NCBI GenBank assembly: GCA_025963775.1
Contig: JAOQAD010000040.1
Span: forward strand, 1 to 64,000
Direction: 5' to 3'
DNA: 64,000 nt
Source of the DNA: Bacteroidota bacterium
GTDB lineage: Bacteria > Bacteroidota > Bacteroidia > 2-12-FULL-35-15
A program made the position numbers and the translations under genes. Positions 22,996 to 31,903 of this stretch are shown in pieces; positions within the stretch are counted from its first letter, which is position 1, and every line of letters starts with the position of its first letter. The notes below the pieces were generated by a model. It did not search any database. It was not told where the DNA came from and was given only the letters and a program-made list of their open reading frames with translations.

Positions 22996-23060
22996 TGTGA
23001 ATCATGTAACATATCCCCGGAGTTCTGTAACACATCTGCGCTGCCGGTTCATCACCTTTG
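22996..23060 (+). promoter_or_regulatory. Regulon promoter F (CsbD-YtxH stress operon)
   Basis: Half-site 1 TGTGAATCATGTAAC (22996-23010), half-site 2 CTGTAAC (23025-23031) and the -7 box CACCTTTG (23053-23060) keep the shared spacing. The downstream operon has five genes. Confidence 0.82.
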
Positions 23061-23086
23061 TCAGAGAAATTAATCGCACAGGCAAA

Positions 23087-23293
23087 ATGAATGATCAGGC
23101 AGAAGCAGAAAAAAACTGGAACAAAACAAAAGGAAAATTAAAACAGCAGTTCAGTATCCTCACAGATAATGATGTACAACCGGCAGAAGGAAAAACAGAT
23201 GGAATGATGGACCGGCTCCAGTTGAAACTTGGCAAAACAAAAGAAGAGATCCATTCCCTCATCCTTGGAACAGAAAACAAAGAAAATAGTTAA
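23087..23293 (+). CDS. CsbD-family stress protein
   Basis: 68 residues. The CsbD signature is a W-N-K-T-K-G-K-L-K-Q stretch near the start, then ILTDNDVQPAEGKTDGMMDRLQLKLGKTKEEIHSLI. CsbD proteins are small hydrophilic proteins induced by general stress in many bacteria; the molecular role is not settled. A longer frame opens at 22997 inside the promoter; the ATG at 23087 gives the normal family length. First gene of the operon controlled by regulon promoter F. Confidence 0.9.
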   Translation: MNDQAEAEKNWNKTKGKLKQQFSILTDNDVQPAEGKTDGMMDRLQLKLGKTKEEIHSLILGTENKENS

Positions 23294-23316
23294 TCAATAT
23301 CAAAACACTAAACAAA

Positions 23317-23970
23317 ATGAAAAGGTTAATGATCATAGCAGCGGCATTCCTGTCATACACAAGTGCAGTAATTGCGCAAGACACCCACGATACCGATAAC
23401 CGTGAAAAATTTCAGTTTGGACTGAAGGCCGGACTGAATTACTCTAACGTGTATAATGAGAAAGGAGAAGAATTTAAAGCGAATCCGAAATTCGGCCTGG
23501 CTGCCGGTGCATTTATGGAGATTCCTTTCGGAAAATACTTCGGCATCAGCCCCGGGGCTATGATCTCTCAAAAAGGATTCAGGGCAACCGGGATGATGCT
23601 TGGAAGCACATACAATTTCACAAGGACCACAACATACCTCGACATTCCCCTGGAGTTCCAGCTGAAGCCAAGTGAATTCATCACGCTGGCTGCCGGAGGA
23701 CAGTATTCCTACCTGCTGAACAAGCGTGATGTGTTCTCCAATTCATCCACCAGCTACATGCAGGAGCAGCAGTTCCAGAACGACAACATCCGTAAGAACA
23801 TTTTCGGATTCGGAGGCGGGCTTGATATCAATTTAAGACACATCGTTTTAGGTGCAAGAGCTGGCTGTGACTTCCAGGACAACAACGGCGACGGTTCATC
23901 CACAACACCGCGTTACAAAAATGCCTGGTTCCAGGGCACACTGGGATATAAATTTTACAAGCAAAGCTAA
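23317..23970 (+). CDS. Outer-membrane beta-barrel protein (PorT-like)
   Basis: 217 residues. Signal peptide (MKRLMIIAAAFLSYTSAVIAQ) and alternating hydrophobic strands typical of the small OMP_b-brl family: FQFGLKAGLNYSNVY, FGLAAGAFMEIPFG, YFGISPGAMISQKGF, TTYLDIPLEFQLKPS, HIVLGARAGCDFQD, terminal LGYKF. Likely an 8-strand outer-membrane barrel without known transport activity. Second gene of the CsbD operon (23-bp gap). Confidence 0.86.
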   Translation: MKRLMIIAAAFLSYTSAVIAQDTHDTDNREKFQFGLKAGLNYSNVYNEKGEEFKANPKFGLAAGAFMEIPFGKYFGISPGAMISQKGFRATGMMLGSTYNFTRTTTYLDIPLEFQLKPSEFITLAAGGQYSYLLNKRDVFSNSSTSYMQEQQFQNDNIRKNIFGFGGGLDINLRHIVLGARAGCDFQDNNGDGSSTTPRYKNAWFQGTLGYKFYKQS

Positions 23971-24000
23971 ACTAAACTAAAACCACAAAAACCCACTACT

Positions 24001-24570
24001 ATGAAAAAGTACATCATCATTTCCATTGCACTGATCACAACTCTGGCAATGAACGCACAAGACAAGCCTGAAAGGGAGAAATTCGGGAACACGCTTAACC
24101 TTGGCGCAGGTATCGGCTATTACGGATACATCGGCCATACATTACCGGTTGGCACGCTGAACTATGAATTTGATGTGGCAAGGAATTTCACGCTTGCGCC
24201 CTTTGTTGGAATTTACTCTTACCGCAATTACTATTACTGGAACAACCCGAATCATGGCGATCCGTATTACCGCTCTTATTCGTACCGCGTAATTGCAGTG
24301 CCCGTGGGAATCAAAGGAACCTACTATTTTGATGAATTATTTCATGCCGGCCCTAAATGGGATTTCTATGCAGCGGCTTCGGCAGGATTTGTATTCAGGA
24401 ACGTAGTATGGGACAGTGAATATTATGGCGACAAGCATGTTTACCAGACTTCAAGCCCTTTGTACCTGGACGCACATGCAGGAGCAGAATATCACATGAA
24501 CCAAAAAGCGGGATTGTTCCTCGACCTGTCAACAGGAGTATCCACATTTGGCCTTGCATTGCACTTTTAA
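24001..24570 (+). CDS. Secreted or outer-membrane beta-barrel protein, unknown function
   Basis: 189 residues. Signal peptide (MKKYIIISIALITTLAMNAQ), then amphipathic beta strands (TLNLGAGIGYYGYIG, GTLNYEFDVARNFTLAPFVGIYSY, RVIAVPVGIKGTYYF, WDFYAAASAGFVFR, AHAGAEYHMNQKAGLFLDLSTGVS) and a C-terminal aromatic residue (LALHF), as in outer-membrane barrels. A Tyr/Arg/Asn-rich loop lies near residues 75-95. Third gene of the CsbD operon (30-bp gap). Confidence 0.8.
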   Translation: MKKYIIISIALITTLAMNAQDKPEREKFGNTLNLGAGIGYYGYIGHTLPVGTLNYEFDVARNFTLAPFVGIYSYRNYYYWNNPNHGDPYYRSYSYRVIAVPVGIKGTYYFDELFHAGPKWDFYAAASAGFVFRNVVWDSEYYGDKHVYQTSSPLYLDAHAGAEYHMNQKAGLFLDLSTGVSTFGLALHF

Positions 24571-24606
24571 AAATCCAATTCATTCATATCTGCAAAAACG
24601 GAAACA

Positions 24607-24762
24607 ATGGGAAATTTACTTTATACGATCGCAGTTATACTTGTTGTCATCTGGGCGATCGGTTTCATCGGCTACAGTGCAGGAGGCATCATTCACATAC
24701 TCCTTATCATTGCAGTGATTGCGGTGCTGTTCAGGCTTATCAGCGGCAACAGGCCACTTTAA
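24607..24762 (+). CDS. lmo0937-family small membrane protein
   Basis: 51 residues. The sequence MGNLLYTIAVILVVIWAIGF continues with GYSAGGIIHILLIIAVIAVLFRLISG, giving two short membrane helices split by a G-x-x-GY turn. This is the pattern of the lmo0937 family, which is widespread and often found with CsbD and YtxH stress genes. Function unknown. Start ATG at 24607, stop TAA at 24760-24762. Fourth gene of the CsbD operon (36-bp gap). Confidence 0.88.
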   Translation: MGNLLYTIAVILVVIWAIGFIGYSAGGIIHILLIIAVIAVLFRLISGNRPL

Positions 24763-24791
24763 AAATTAATTAATATTAAAAAACAAAAATC

Positions 24792-25070
24792 ATGGACACA
24801 AAAAAAATAGCAATCGGTGTATTGGCAGGCGCAGCCTTCGGTGCATTACTGGGTGTATTATTTGCACCGGATAAAGGAGCTGAAACACGCAAGAAGGTCG
24901 CAAAAAGAGGAAAAGATACAAGGGACGACATCCAGGAGAAATTTGATGAGCTGCTGGTCAATCTCACATTGAAATACGAAGCGGAGAAAGAAGAGGCGAA
25001 AGAACTCTATGCAAAAGCGAAGAACCGGGTGCAGGAAATAAAAGATAATGTAAAAACTGCTTCGAATTAA
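24792..25070 (+). CDS. YtxH-domain stress protein
   Basis: 92 residues. One N-terminal membrane helix with small residues (IAIGVLAGAAFGALLGVLFAP, about 6-27) is followed by the YtxH signature DKGAETRKKVAKRGKDTRDD and a charged coiled coil to the C-terminus. YtxH proteins are general-stress induced in firmicutes and common in Bacteroidota; the exact role is unclear. Last recognised gene of the CsbD operon (29-bp gap). Confidence 0.9.
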   Translation: MDTKKIAIGVLAGAAFGALLGVLFAPDKGAETRKKVAKRGKDTRDDIQEKFDELLVNLTLKYEAEKEEAKELYAKAKNRVQEIKDNVKTASN

Positions 25071-25140
25071 TAAATAAACCGGGAATGCAAGCCCGCCTTT
25101 ATCAAAAGGACCGGATCCGGCACTGTTAAAGCCTTTCTTG

Positions 25141-25172
25141 TGATCGGCGTAGCAGTGCCGCGATCATTTTAC
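25141..25172 (+). terminator. Possible terminator of the CsbD operon
   Basis: The imperfect stem TGATCG / CGATCA, extended by GC pairs across a bulge, is followed by TTTT. The rest of the 240-bp gap to the next gene holds nothing recognised. Confidence 0.35.
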
Positions 25173-25309
25173 CCATTCCGGGAATATTCCTTTCATTCCT
25201 TTCCCAAAAACAGCATTCCGCAGTCGCAAAGGCGGCGAAAATCCTTTCAAAACAGCACATCCCGCTTTTAGCCGATTGTCTGGCATGTTTATATACTGTA
25301 TGTTAGCAA

Positions 25310-25762
25310 ATGACACGACCCCTGAAAGTTTTGCTGGCAGATGATGATGAAGACGATCGCTTCTTTTTCGATATAGTACTAAAAGAACTATCCATTGCAA
25401 CACAGCTTGCCACCGTTGAAAACGGCGAAAAGCTCATGCGCTTCCTTGCTGAAAATCCCGATCAATTGCCCGATGTGCTTTTTCTTGATCTGAATATGCC
25501 CCGCAAAAACGGTTCTGAATGCCTTGCCGAGATCAAAAGCAACAAGCGCTTTAAAGACCTGCCGGTTTTTATATACTCCACCTCCATGCACGAAGATGTT
25601 GCAGACCTCCTTTACAATAACGGTGCACATTGTTATATCCGTAAAACCGATATCATAGAGCTTCAGCAGGTGCTTGAATATGCACTCGGCATGATGATCA
25701 AAAACAATTTCAAAAGGCCGGCACGGAATAAGTTCATCCTTAAGATGACCGAGCCTGTATAA
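25310..25762 (+). CDS. Rcp1-type single-domain response regulator (copy 1)
   Basis: 150 residues. Receiver of the phytochrome-partner (Rcp1) type: LLADDDEDDRFFFDIVL, phospho-Asp in VLFLDLNMPRKNGSECL, switch residues IYSTSMHED, and the Lys in YIRKTD. No output domain. It precedes a soluble PAS kinase by 44 bp and is probably its partner. The gene at 27884 is a close paralogue with the same neighbour type. Confidence 0.92.
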   Translation: MTRPLKVLLADDDEDDRFFFDIVLKELSIATQLATVENGEKLMRFLAENPDQLPDVLFLDLNMPRKNGSECLAEIKSNKRFKDLPVFIYSTSMHEDVADLLYNNGAHCYIRKTDIIELQQVLEYALGMMIKNNFKRPARNKFILKMTEPV

Positions 25763-25806
25763 AAGCTCATTTCTCCCGGTTTTTAAATCTCAAACATCCA
25801 GCTGGT

Positions 25807-27648
25807 ATGGCTCACAATAAAATACAGCCTGTGAAAGGCAGTGTCGCTTTAAAAAAGGAAGCCGGCGCAGAGCGGCTTATCAAAGAGCTGAAAAATGTAC
25901 GTGCAGAAATGCAGGCTATGGCAAAGTTGCAGGAACAGGCCAAAGAGGAATTTCTCGTGCTGAACGAACAGCTTGAAATTTCACAGAAAGAAACGGAAGC
26001 GAGCAATGAAAAGCTGCTGCTCATTAACAATGAGCTCCAGATCCGCAATGAGCTGCTTACCGAATCATATAATTATTCTGCTGCCATTATCGCCACTATT
26101 CATGAGCCCATGATCATCCTGGATGAATACCTGAGGATCAAATCGGCAAACAAGGCATTCTATAAAAAATTTCTCACCAGTAAGGAAGCAACTGTTGGCC
26201 TGCCGCTTTTTGAGCTTGGGAACAAGCAGTGGAGCATTCCAAAGCTGAAAAAGCAGCTCGAAGGCGTTCTTTACGGAAATAATGATTTTTATGGCTTTGA
26301 AGTGAAGCATACTTTTCCCGGGATCGGTGAAAAGATCATGCAGCTGAATGCCCACCGCATCATCCAGAAAAATCACAAGAACCAGTTGATCCTCCTTGCC
26401 ATGGAAGATATTACCGAACGCACACTTTACCACTTTAAAGAAAAAGAACAGCTGAATACGGATATCCTCCTGCACAAAGCCGATAAGGAAGAGCTTGAAA
26501 ATGCCGTAAAAGCGAGGACCGGCCAGATAGAGCAAAAAAACCTTGAGCTTGAAAGGGCAAATAAAGAGTGGGCATTTCAGAATATTGAAAAAGAAAAGCG
26601 TGCTGCCGAATTACGCGTTGCCAATGCAGAGCTGGCATTCCAGAACAATGAAAAGGAAAAGCGCGCCGCCGAATTAAGCGTTGCGAACATAGAGCTGGCA
26701 TTCCAGAACGATGAAAAAGAAAAGCGTGCTGCCGAATTAGGAATTGCCAATAAAGAGCTCGCATTCCAGAATAACGAAAAAGAAAAACGCGCTGCTGAAT
26801 TAAGCATAGCAAATATAGAGCTGGCATTTCAGAACAATGAAAAGGAAAAGCGTGCCACTGAGCTCAGCATTGCAAACACTGAGCTGGCATTCCAGAATGA
26901 TGAAAAGGAAAAGCGTGCTGCCGAGCTGAGCATTGCCAATAAGGACCTGACCACATTCACCTACGTATCCAGCCACGATCTCCAGGAACCTTTGCGGAAG
27001 ATCCAGAATTTTGTTGTCTGCATTCTTCGCGAAGAAGAAAAAAACCTGTCGGCAACCGGCAAAGGATATTTTCTCCGCATGCGGGAAACAGCCAGGCGGA
27101 TGCAGAACCTTATTGAAGACCTGCTCACCTATTCACGTACAAAGAGCACCGAACATAAATTTGAGCATACCAACCTTGATAAGATCATGAACGAAGTGCT
27201 TAGCGATTTTGAAGAAATTCTGAAAGAAAAGAAAGCAGCCATCGAGTATTCCGCGCTCGGCCATGCTGATATCATTCCCTTCCAGTTCCGCCAGCTGCTG
27301 CACAACCTTGTCACCAATTCGCTGAAGTTCTCAAGGCCGGACATTCCGGCACACATCATTGTTAAAAGCAAAATAATAAACGGAAAAGATGCAGGCCATC
27401 CCAAGTTATCAGCAGAAAAAAATTACCTCGACATCACTTTTAGCGACAATGGCATTGGCTTCGATCCCCAGTATAAAGAGCTTATTTTCGAAGTCTTCCA
27501 GCGCCTCTACAGCTTCGATGAATACAAGGGTACAGGCATAGGGCTTGCTATTTGTAAAAGGATCGCTGAGAACCACCAGGGCATAATTACAGCTATAGGG
27601 AAGCTTGATGAAGGCGCAGCGTTCAATATTTTCATTCCCGTGGAATAA
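25807..27648 (+). CDS. Soluble PAS-domain histidine kinase with six 21-residue coiled-coil repeats
   Basis: 613 residues, no membrane helix. N-terminal coiled coil (15-85), PAS domain (about 88-205; IIATIHEPMIILDEYLRIKS, FELGNKQWSIPKLKKQLEG), then a coiled-coil linker with six 21-residue units (254-379; ELAFQN.EKEKRAAELSIAN). The kinase has H390 in YVSSHDLQEPLRKIQNF, the bacteriophytochrome-like DHp subtype, and an HATPase domain (LLHNLVTNSLKFS, DNGIGFDPQYKELIF, GTGIGLAICKRIAENHQG). It pairs with the receiver just upstream. The repeat linker probably sets the distance and register of signal transfer. Confidence 0.92.
   Translation: MAHNKIQPVKGSVALKKEAGAERLIKELKNVRAEMQAMAKLQEQAKEEFLVLNEQLEISQKETEASNEKLLLINNELQIRNELLTESYNYSAAIIATIHEPMIILDEYLRIKSANKAFYKKFLTSKEATVGLPLFELGNKQWSIPKLKKQLEGVLYGNNDFYGFEVKHTFPGIGEKIMQLNAHRIIQKNHKNQLILLAMEDITERTLYHFKEKEQLNTDILLHKADKEELENAVKARTGQIEQKNLELERANKEWAFQNIEKEKRAAELRVANAELAFQNNEKEKRAAELSVANIELAFQNDEKEKRAAELGIANKELAFQNNEKEKRAAELSIANIELAFQNNEKEKRATELSIANTELAFQNDEKEKRAAELSIANKDLTTFTYVSSHDLQEPLRKIQNFVVCILREEEKNLSATGKGYFLRMRETARRMQNLIEDLLTYSRTKSTEHKFEHTNLDKIMNEVLSDFEEILKEKKAAIEYSALGHADIIPFQFRQLLHNLVTNSLKFSRPDIPAHIIVKSKIINGKDAGHPKLSAEKNYLDITFSDNGIGFDPQYKELIFEVFQRLYSFDEYKGTGIGLAICKRIAENHQGIITAIGKLDEGAAFNIFIPVE
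26566..26943 (+). repeat. Six tandem 63-bp coiled-coil repeats
   Basis: Each unit encodes 21 residues (three heptads) with high nucleotide identity, starting at 26566 and repeating every 63 bp without interruption. Confidence 0.92.
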
Positions 27649-27883
27649 ATCCTGAACATTTCCCTATATATGTAGTTACCAGCAACATCAATCATTTTAG
27701 CCGGATCTTCTTCTGGCATTTTTTTTTATTAGTAAGAACTATAATTCAATTAAATTTGATTTTATCGGTTATATTAGACTATCTTCACCAATACGAATAC
27801 CGCATACAGGTACCTGTCCTCTCCTCTCGTTATAATAAGGATAAACGTTTAACTTAGTTATTTTATCCAAATCTTCCTCCTTC

Positions 27884-28345
27884 ATGGCTAAACAATTACA
27901 CATTCTGCTTGCGGATGATGATGAAGACGACCGCTTCTTTTTTAACATGGCAGTAAAAGCATTGTCTGCTGAAGTAAAGTTCACAACGGTTGAGGACGGA
28001 GAAAAATTAATGAATTTCCTTTCAGCTGGTACCAGGACATTGCCCGACGTGCTCTTCTTAGACCTCAACATGCCCCGCAAGAATGGTTCGGAATGCCTGC
28101 TGGAAATAAAAAGCAATAAAGCACTGAAGGATATTCCTGTGATCATCTACTCCACTTCCATGCACGATGATATTGCTGATACGTTATACGGCAACGGCGC
28201 CCATTACTACAGCCGGAAAACCGATGTGCAGGAACTTCAGAAAGTGCTCCGGTTTGTCCTTGAGCAGATCGCAGAAAAAAAATTCGAGCGGCCATCAAGG
28301 GATAAGTTCATTCTCAAAATGCCCGAAACAGAGCTTAGCAACTAA
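27884..28345 (+). CDS. Rcp1-type single-domain response regulator (copy 2)
   Basis: 153 residues. It is highly similar to the receiver at 25310: LLADDDEDDRFFFNMAV, VLFLDLNMPRKNGSECLLEIKSNKALKD, IYSTSMHDDIADTLYGNGAHYY, and the C-terminal RPSRDKFILKMPE tail. It is 15 bp upstream of the CheB-CheR kinase and likely co-transcribed with it. The 235-bp gap before it shows no clear terminator or -7 element. Confidence 0.92.
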   Translation: MAKQLHILLADDDEDDRFFFNMAVKALSAEVKFTTVEDGEKLMNFLSAGTRTLPDVLFLDLNMPRKNGSECLLEIKSNKALKDIPVIIYSTSMHDDIADTLYGNGAHYYSRKTDVQELQKVLRFVLEQIAEKKFERPSRDKFILKMPETELSN

Positions 28346-28360
28346 ATCCCCTTATTCAAA

Positions 28361-31300
28361 ATGAAAGCAGCTACCGGCCTTAAAAAGAAAAAAATATCAC
28401 TTCCAAAAAAGGCTAAAGAGAGCTCTTTTCCTATTGTTGCTATCGGGGCTTCAGCCGGCGGACTGGAAGCTGTTTCCATACTCCTCAAAAACCTGCGTGT
28501 TGATACGGGAATGGCCTACATCTATGTGCAGCATCTTAACCCGGAACACAAAAGCTTTCTTGTGGAGATCCTCTCCAAGACCACAAAGATGCAAGTGCAT
28601 GAAATAGACAACATGGAGCTGATGGAGCCCAATAACGTGTATGTGATCCCGCATAACAAAGGCATTGAAGTAACCGACGGGCATATCAAACTGCTCCCAC
28701 GATCAAAAGGCGGCTCTGCCATTTCCATTGATGTGCTTTTTGCCTCACTCGCGGAAACTCATAAGGAAGAAGTGATCGGCGTCATCCTTTCGGGCAACGC
28801 CAGCGATGGCACCCGCGGGCTCAAAGCGATCAAGGCGGCCGGCGGCCTTACCTTCGCACAGGATGATTCGGCACAGGTAAGCAGCATGCCTAAATCTGCA
28901 ATCGCTGCAAAAACAGTTGATTTTGTTTTGTCCCCAAAAGAGATTGCACAGAAACTCGGGCGTTTAAGTAAAAATGACCTGCTCAGGATCACCGCAAAAA
29001 AAAAGCGGAATGATATTATTAGTGAGGCCAACGATACCGACCTGAAACCGATTTTTGAGCTGCTGCATAAAAAGGCCGGCATCGATTTCAGCCATTATAA
29101 AATAGCCTCCATCAAAAGGCGCCTGAACCATAAGATGCTGCAATGCGGCGTAAAAACAATAAAAGAATACGAAAAGCTGCTCAACAAAAAAAATGATGAA
29201 GCGGAAACACTCTGCAAAGACCTGCTCATCAATGTCACTTGTTTTTTCAGGGATACCGAAACCTTCCGTTACCTGAAAACAGTTTTTTTTCCAAAACTAT
29301 TGAAAAGCAAAACGCTCGGAGAAACGCTGAGGATCTGGATCCCGGCCTGCTCTACAGGCGAAGAGGCATATTCCATCGCGATGCTCATTGCGGAGCTGCA
29401 GGATCATAAAGCACGGAAAGTGGCCGTACAGATCTTTGCTACGGACCTGAGTGAGCATACCATCAACATTGCAAGGATCGGCGAATATTCGCAGGGCGCC
29501 GTTGAATCCGTAAGCCAGAAACAGCTGAAGCGCTTTTTCAGCAAAACAGGCGACCAATACAGGATCGTGAAAGAGCTCCGTGAAATGTGTGTGTTTGCAC
29601 CTCATAATATTTTAAGCGACCCTCCTTTTTTCAGGATCGATTTTGTAAGCTGCCGCAACCTGCTGATCTATTTTGATGCAGCTGCGCAGAAGAAAGCGCT
29701 GGCAAGCCTTCATTTTTCTTTGAATGATGGCGGCACACTGATGCTTGGAAAATCAGAGACCATCGGGAGCTCATCACAGCTGTTCACACAGATCAATAAT
29801 AAATTCAAGATCTATTCCCGGAAAAAAAACACCGGCATCCGCAAGATCCCCGAACTGATGCCGCGCCTGCCAAAGCCTGTTTCCTATTCGAAAAATTCAA
29901 AGTCAGCAGCCTCAAAGAAAATATCTGTTGATTCCATAGAGCTTGACAATACCATCAACTCCCTTTTGCTTTCGCGGTATATGCCTGCCTGCGCGATCAT
30001 CAACAAGGACATGGAGATCCTGCAGTTCAGGGGGCTCACCTCTTTATATCTTTCCCATCCTTCCGGGAAAGCAAGCCTGAACATTTTGAAGATGATGCGC
30101 CCCGAATTCTCATTCGAGCTTCGCAATGCAATCCACAAGGCAATAAAGACAAAACAATCCGTGGTGAAATCGGGCATCGAAATGAAAATTGATGCAGAGG
30201 TCCGGATGGTAACCCTCGAGGTATTTCCGCTGAAACTGGAATGGGATGAACCTTTGCTGCTTATAGTGTTCACCTTCCAGGAACTGGTTGAAAAATTCAT
30301 TGAAAGCGGCAAGGACAGGAAAAGCAACACGACACAAAAAGACCGCAGGATAAAAAAGCTTGTGGAGGAGCTGAACAATGCCCGCCTGGAGATGCAATCG
30401 GTGATCGAATCACAGGAAGCTTCATTCGAAGAATTACAGGCAGCAAATGAAGAGGTTGTTTCTACAAACGAGGAGTTCCAGACCCTGAACGAAGAGCTGG
30501 AAACATCCAAGGAAGAGATCCAGGCCACCAATGAAGAGCTGATCTCCACCAACCGCGAGCTGAAAATGCACAATGAGCTGCTGGAAGAATCCTATAATTA
30601 TTCACAAACCATCATTGCCACCATTCATGAGCCGATGCTCGTGCTCGACAGCAACCTGCATGTAAAGTCGGCCAACAAATCATTCTATAAAAAATTCCTG
30701 GTAACGCAGGAAGAAACCGAAGGCATGCCTTTATTTGAATTAGGCAACAAGCAATGGAACATTCCGAAGCTGCACGAGCTGCTTGCAACGCTCCTTTCAA
30801 AAAACACCCAGTTCGAGAACCTCGAAGTGATCCATGAATTTCCCGGCCTCGGAGAAAAGGTGATGCTGCTCAATGCAAGCCGCATCATCCAGAAGACCCA
30901 CCGCGAAAAGCTGATCCTTCTTGCCATCAAGGACATTACCGAACGCTCGCAGCGGCAACGTGCGGCGGATGTACTGAACGAAGAGAATATCCGGCTGCAT
31001 AAAAAAGACAAGCTTGGCCTCGAAAAAGCCGTTAAACACCGGACCAAAGAGTTGGAAGAAAAAAATGTAGAACTGGAAAGTGCAAATAAAGACCTTACCA
31101 CCTTTACCTATGTTTCGAGCCATGACCTCCAGGAGCCGCTTCGCAAGATCCAGAATTTCGCATCCGTTCTTCTTCTTGAAGAGGAAAAAAATCTCTCCGA
31201 CAATGGCAAGGAATATTTTAAGCGGATGCGGACCACGGCAAAGCGCATGCAGGGATTGATAGAAGACCTGCTGACATACTCACGTACCAAGGACAGTAAC

Positions 31301-31795
31301 CGGAAGTTTGAGAACACATCGCTGAACAGGATCCTCAGTGATGTGATCAATGACTATGAAGAAGCATTAAAATCAATCCATGGAACCATTGAAGTGATGC
31401 CCATGCAGCATTCCAGTATTATCCCTTTCCAGTTCCGCCAGCTCTTCCAGAACCTGGTCAGCAATTCCGTAAAATTCTCCAATCCGAAAGTGCCGCTTCG
31501 CATTGTTGTAAAGAACAGGATCATACAGGGAAGCAAAAAGCTCAATAAGCAGCTTTCTCCTGACATAAAATACCTCAACATTATTTTCAGCGATAACGGC
31601 ATCGGCTTCGACCCCCAGTACAACTCCCGTATTTTTGAGGTGTTTCAGCGCCTTCAGAATAACGAACAATCTCCTGGCACAGGAATAGGCCTGGCTATCT
31701 GTAAAAGAATAGTTGAGAACCATCATGGAGTGATCACAGCAAACGGAAAAGTAAACAAGGGTGTACGGGTGGATATCTATCTCCCGCTTGAATAA
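28361..31795 (+). CDS. CheB-CheR-PAS-histidine kinase fusion
   Basis: 1144 residues. CheB methylesterase-like domain (about 22-205; AIGASAGGLEA with S31, YVQHLNPEHKSFL, LSGNASDGTRGLKAI), CheR methyltransferase-like domain (about 220-495; HYKIASIKRRLNHKM, LLINVTCFFRD, IWIPACSTGEEAYSIAM for SAM binding, IFATDLSEHTINIAR, SCRNLLIYF), a PAS-like segment, a long coiled coil (about 650-745), a second PAS very similar to that of the kinase at 25807 (FELGNKQWNIPKLHELL), and a kinase core with H921 (YVSSHDLQEPLRKIQNF) and HATPase (DNGIGFDPQYNSRIF, GTGIGLAICKRIVENHHG). No receiver or chemoreceptor partner is seen. Such fusions occur widely; their methylation target is usually unknown. Confidence 0.93.
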   Translation: MKAATGLKKKKISLPKKAKESSFPIVAIGASAGGLEAVSILLKNLRVDTGMAYIYVQHLNPEHKSFLVEILSKTTKMQVHEIDNMELMEPNNVYVIPHNKGIEVTDGHIKLLPRSKGGSAISIDVLFASLAETHKEEVIGVILSGNASDGTRGLKAIKAAGGLTFAQDDSAQVSSMPKSAIAAKTVDFVLSPKEIAQKLGRLSKNDLLRITAKKKRNDIISEANDTDLKPIFELLHKKAGIDFSHYKIASIKRRLNHKMLQCGVKTIKEYEKLLNKKNDEAETLCKDLLINVTCFFRDTETFRYLKTVFFPKLLKSKTLGETLRIWIPACSTGEEAYSIAMLIAELQDHKARKVAVQIFATDLSEHTINIARIGEYSQGAVESVSQKQLKRFFSKTGDQYRIVKELREMCVFAPHNILSDPPFFRIDFVSCRNLLIYFDAAAQKKALASLHFSLNDGGTLMLGKSETIGSSSQLFTQINNKFKIYSRKKNTGIRKIPELMPRLPKPVSYSKNSKSAASKKISVDSIELDNTINSLLLSRYMPACAIINKDMEILQFRGLTSLYLSHPSGKASLNILKMMRPEFSFELRNAIHKAIKTKQSVVKSGIEMKIDAEVRMVTLEVFPLKLEWDEPLLLIVFTFQELVEKFIESGKDRKSNTTQKDRRIKKLVEELNNARLEMQSVIESQEASFEELQAANEEVVSTNEEFQTLNEELETSKEEIQATNEELISTNRELKMHNELLEESYNYSQTIIATIHEPMLVLDSNLHVKSANKSFYKKFLVTQEETEGMPLFELGNKQWNIPKLHELLATLLSKNTQFENLEVIHEFPGLGEKVMLLNASRIIQKTHREKLILLAIKDITERSQRQRAADVLNEENIRLHKKDKLGLEKAVKHRTKELEEKNVELESANKDLTTFTYVSSHDLQEPLRKIQNFASVLLLEEEKNLSDNGKEYFKRMRTTAKRMQGLIEDLLTYSRTKDSNRKFENTSLNRILSDVINDYEEALKSIHGTIEVMPMQHSSIIPFQFRQLFQNLVSNSVKFSNPKVPLRIVVKNRIIQGSKKLNKQLSPDIKYLNIIFSDNGIGFDPQYNSRIFEVFQRLQNNEQSPGTGIGLAICKRIVENHHGVITANGKVNKGVRVDIYLPLE

Positions 31796-31903
31796 GCGCA
31801 ATGTCATATTGTTTTATACCGGAAAGTTTCTTTTTACCACCGCTCATTCTATTACTTACCGGATTATACACAGGCATAATAATTGAAACATCTTTTTCAA
31901 ATA

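Noticed and set aside
26566..26943. Non-coding minisatellite
   Set aside because: The 63-bp period keeps the reading frame and encodes a regular coiled coil inside a kinase.
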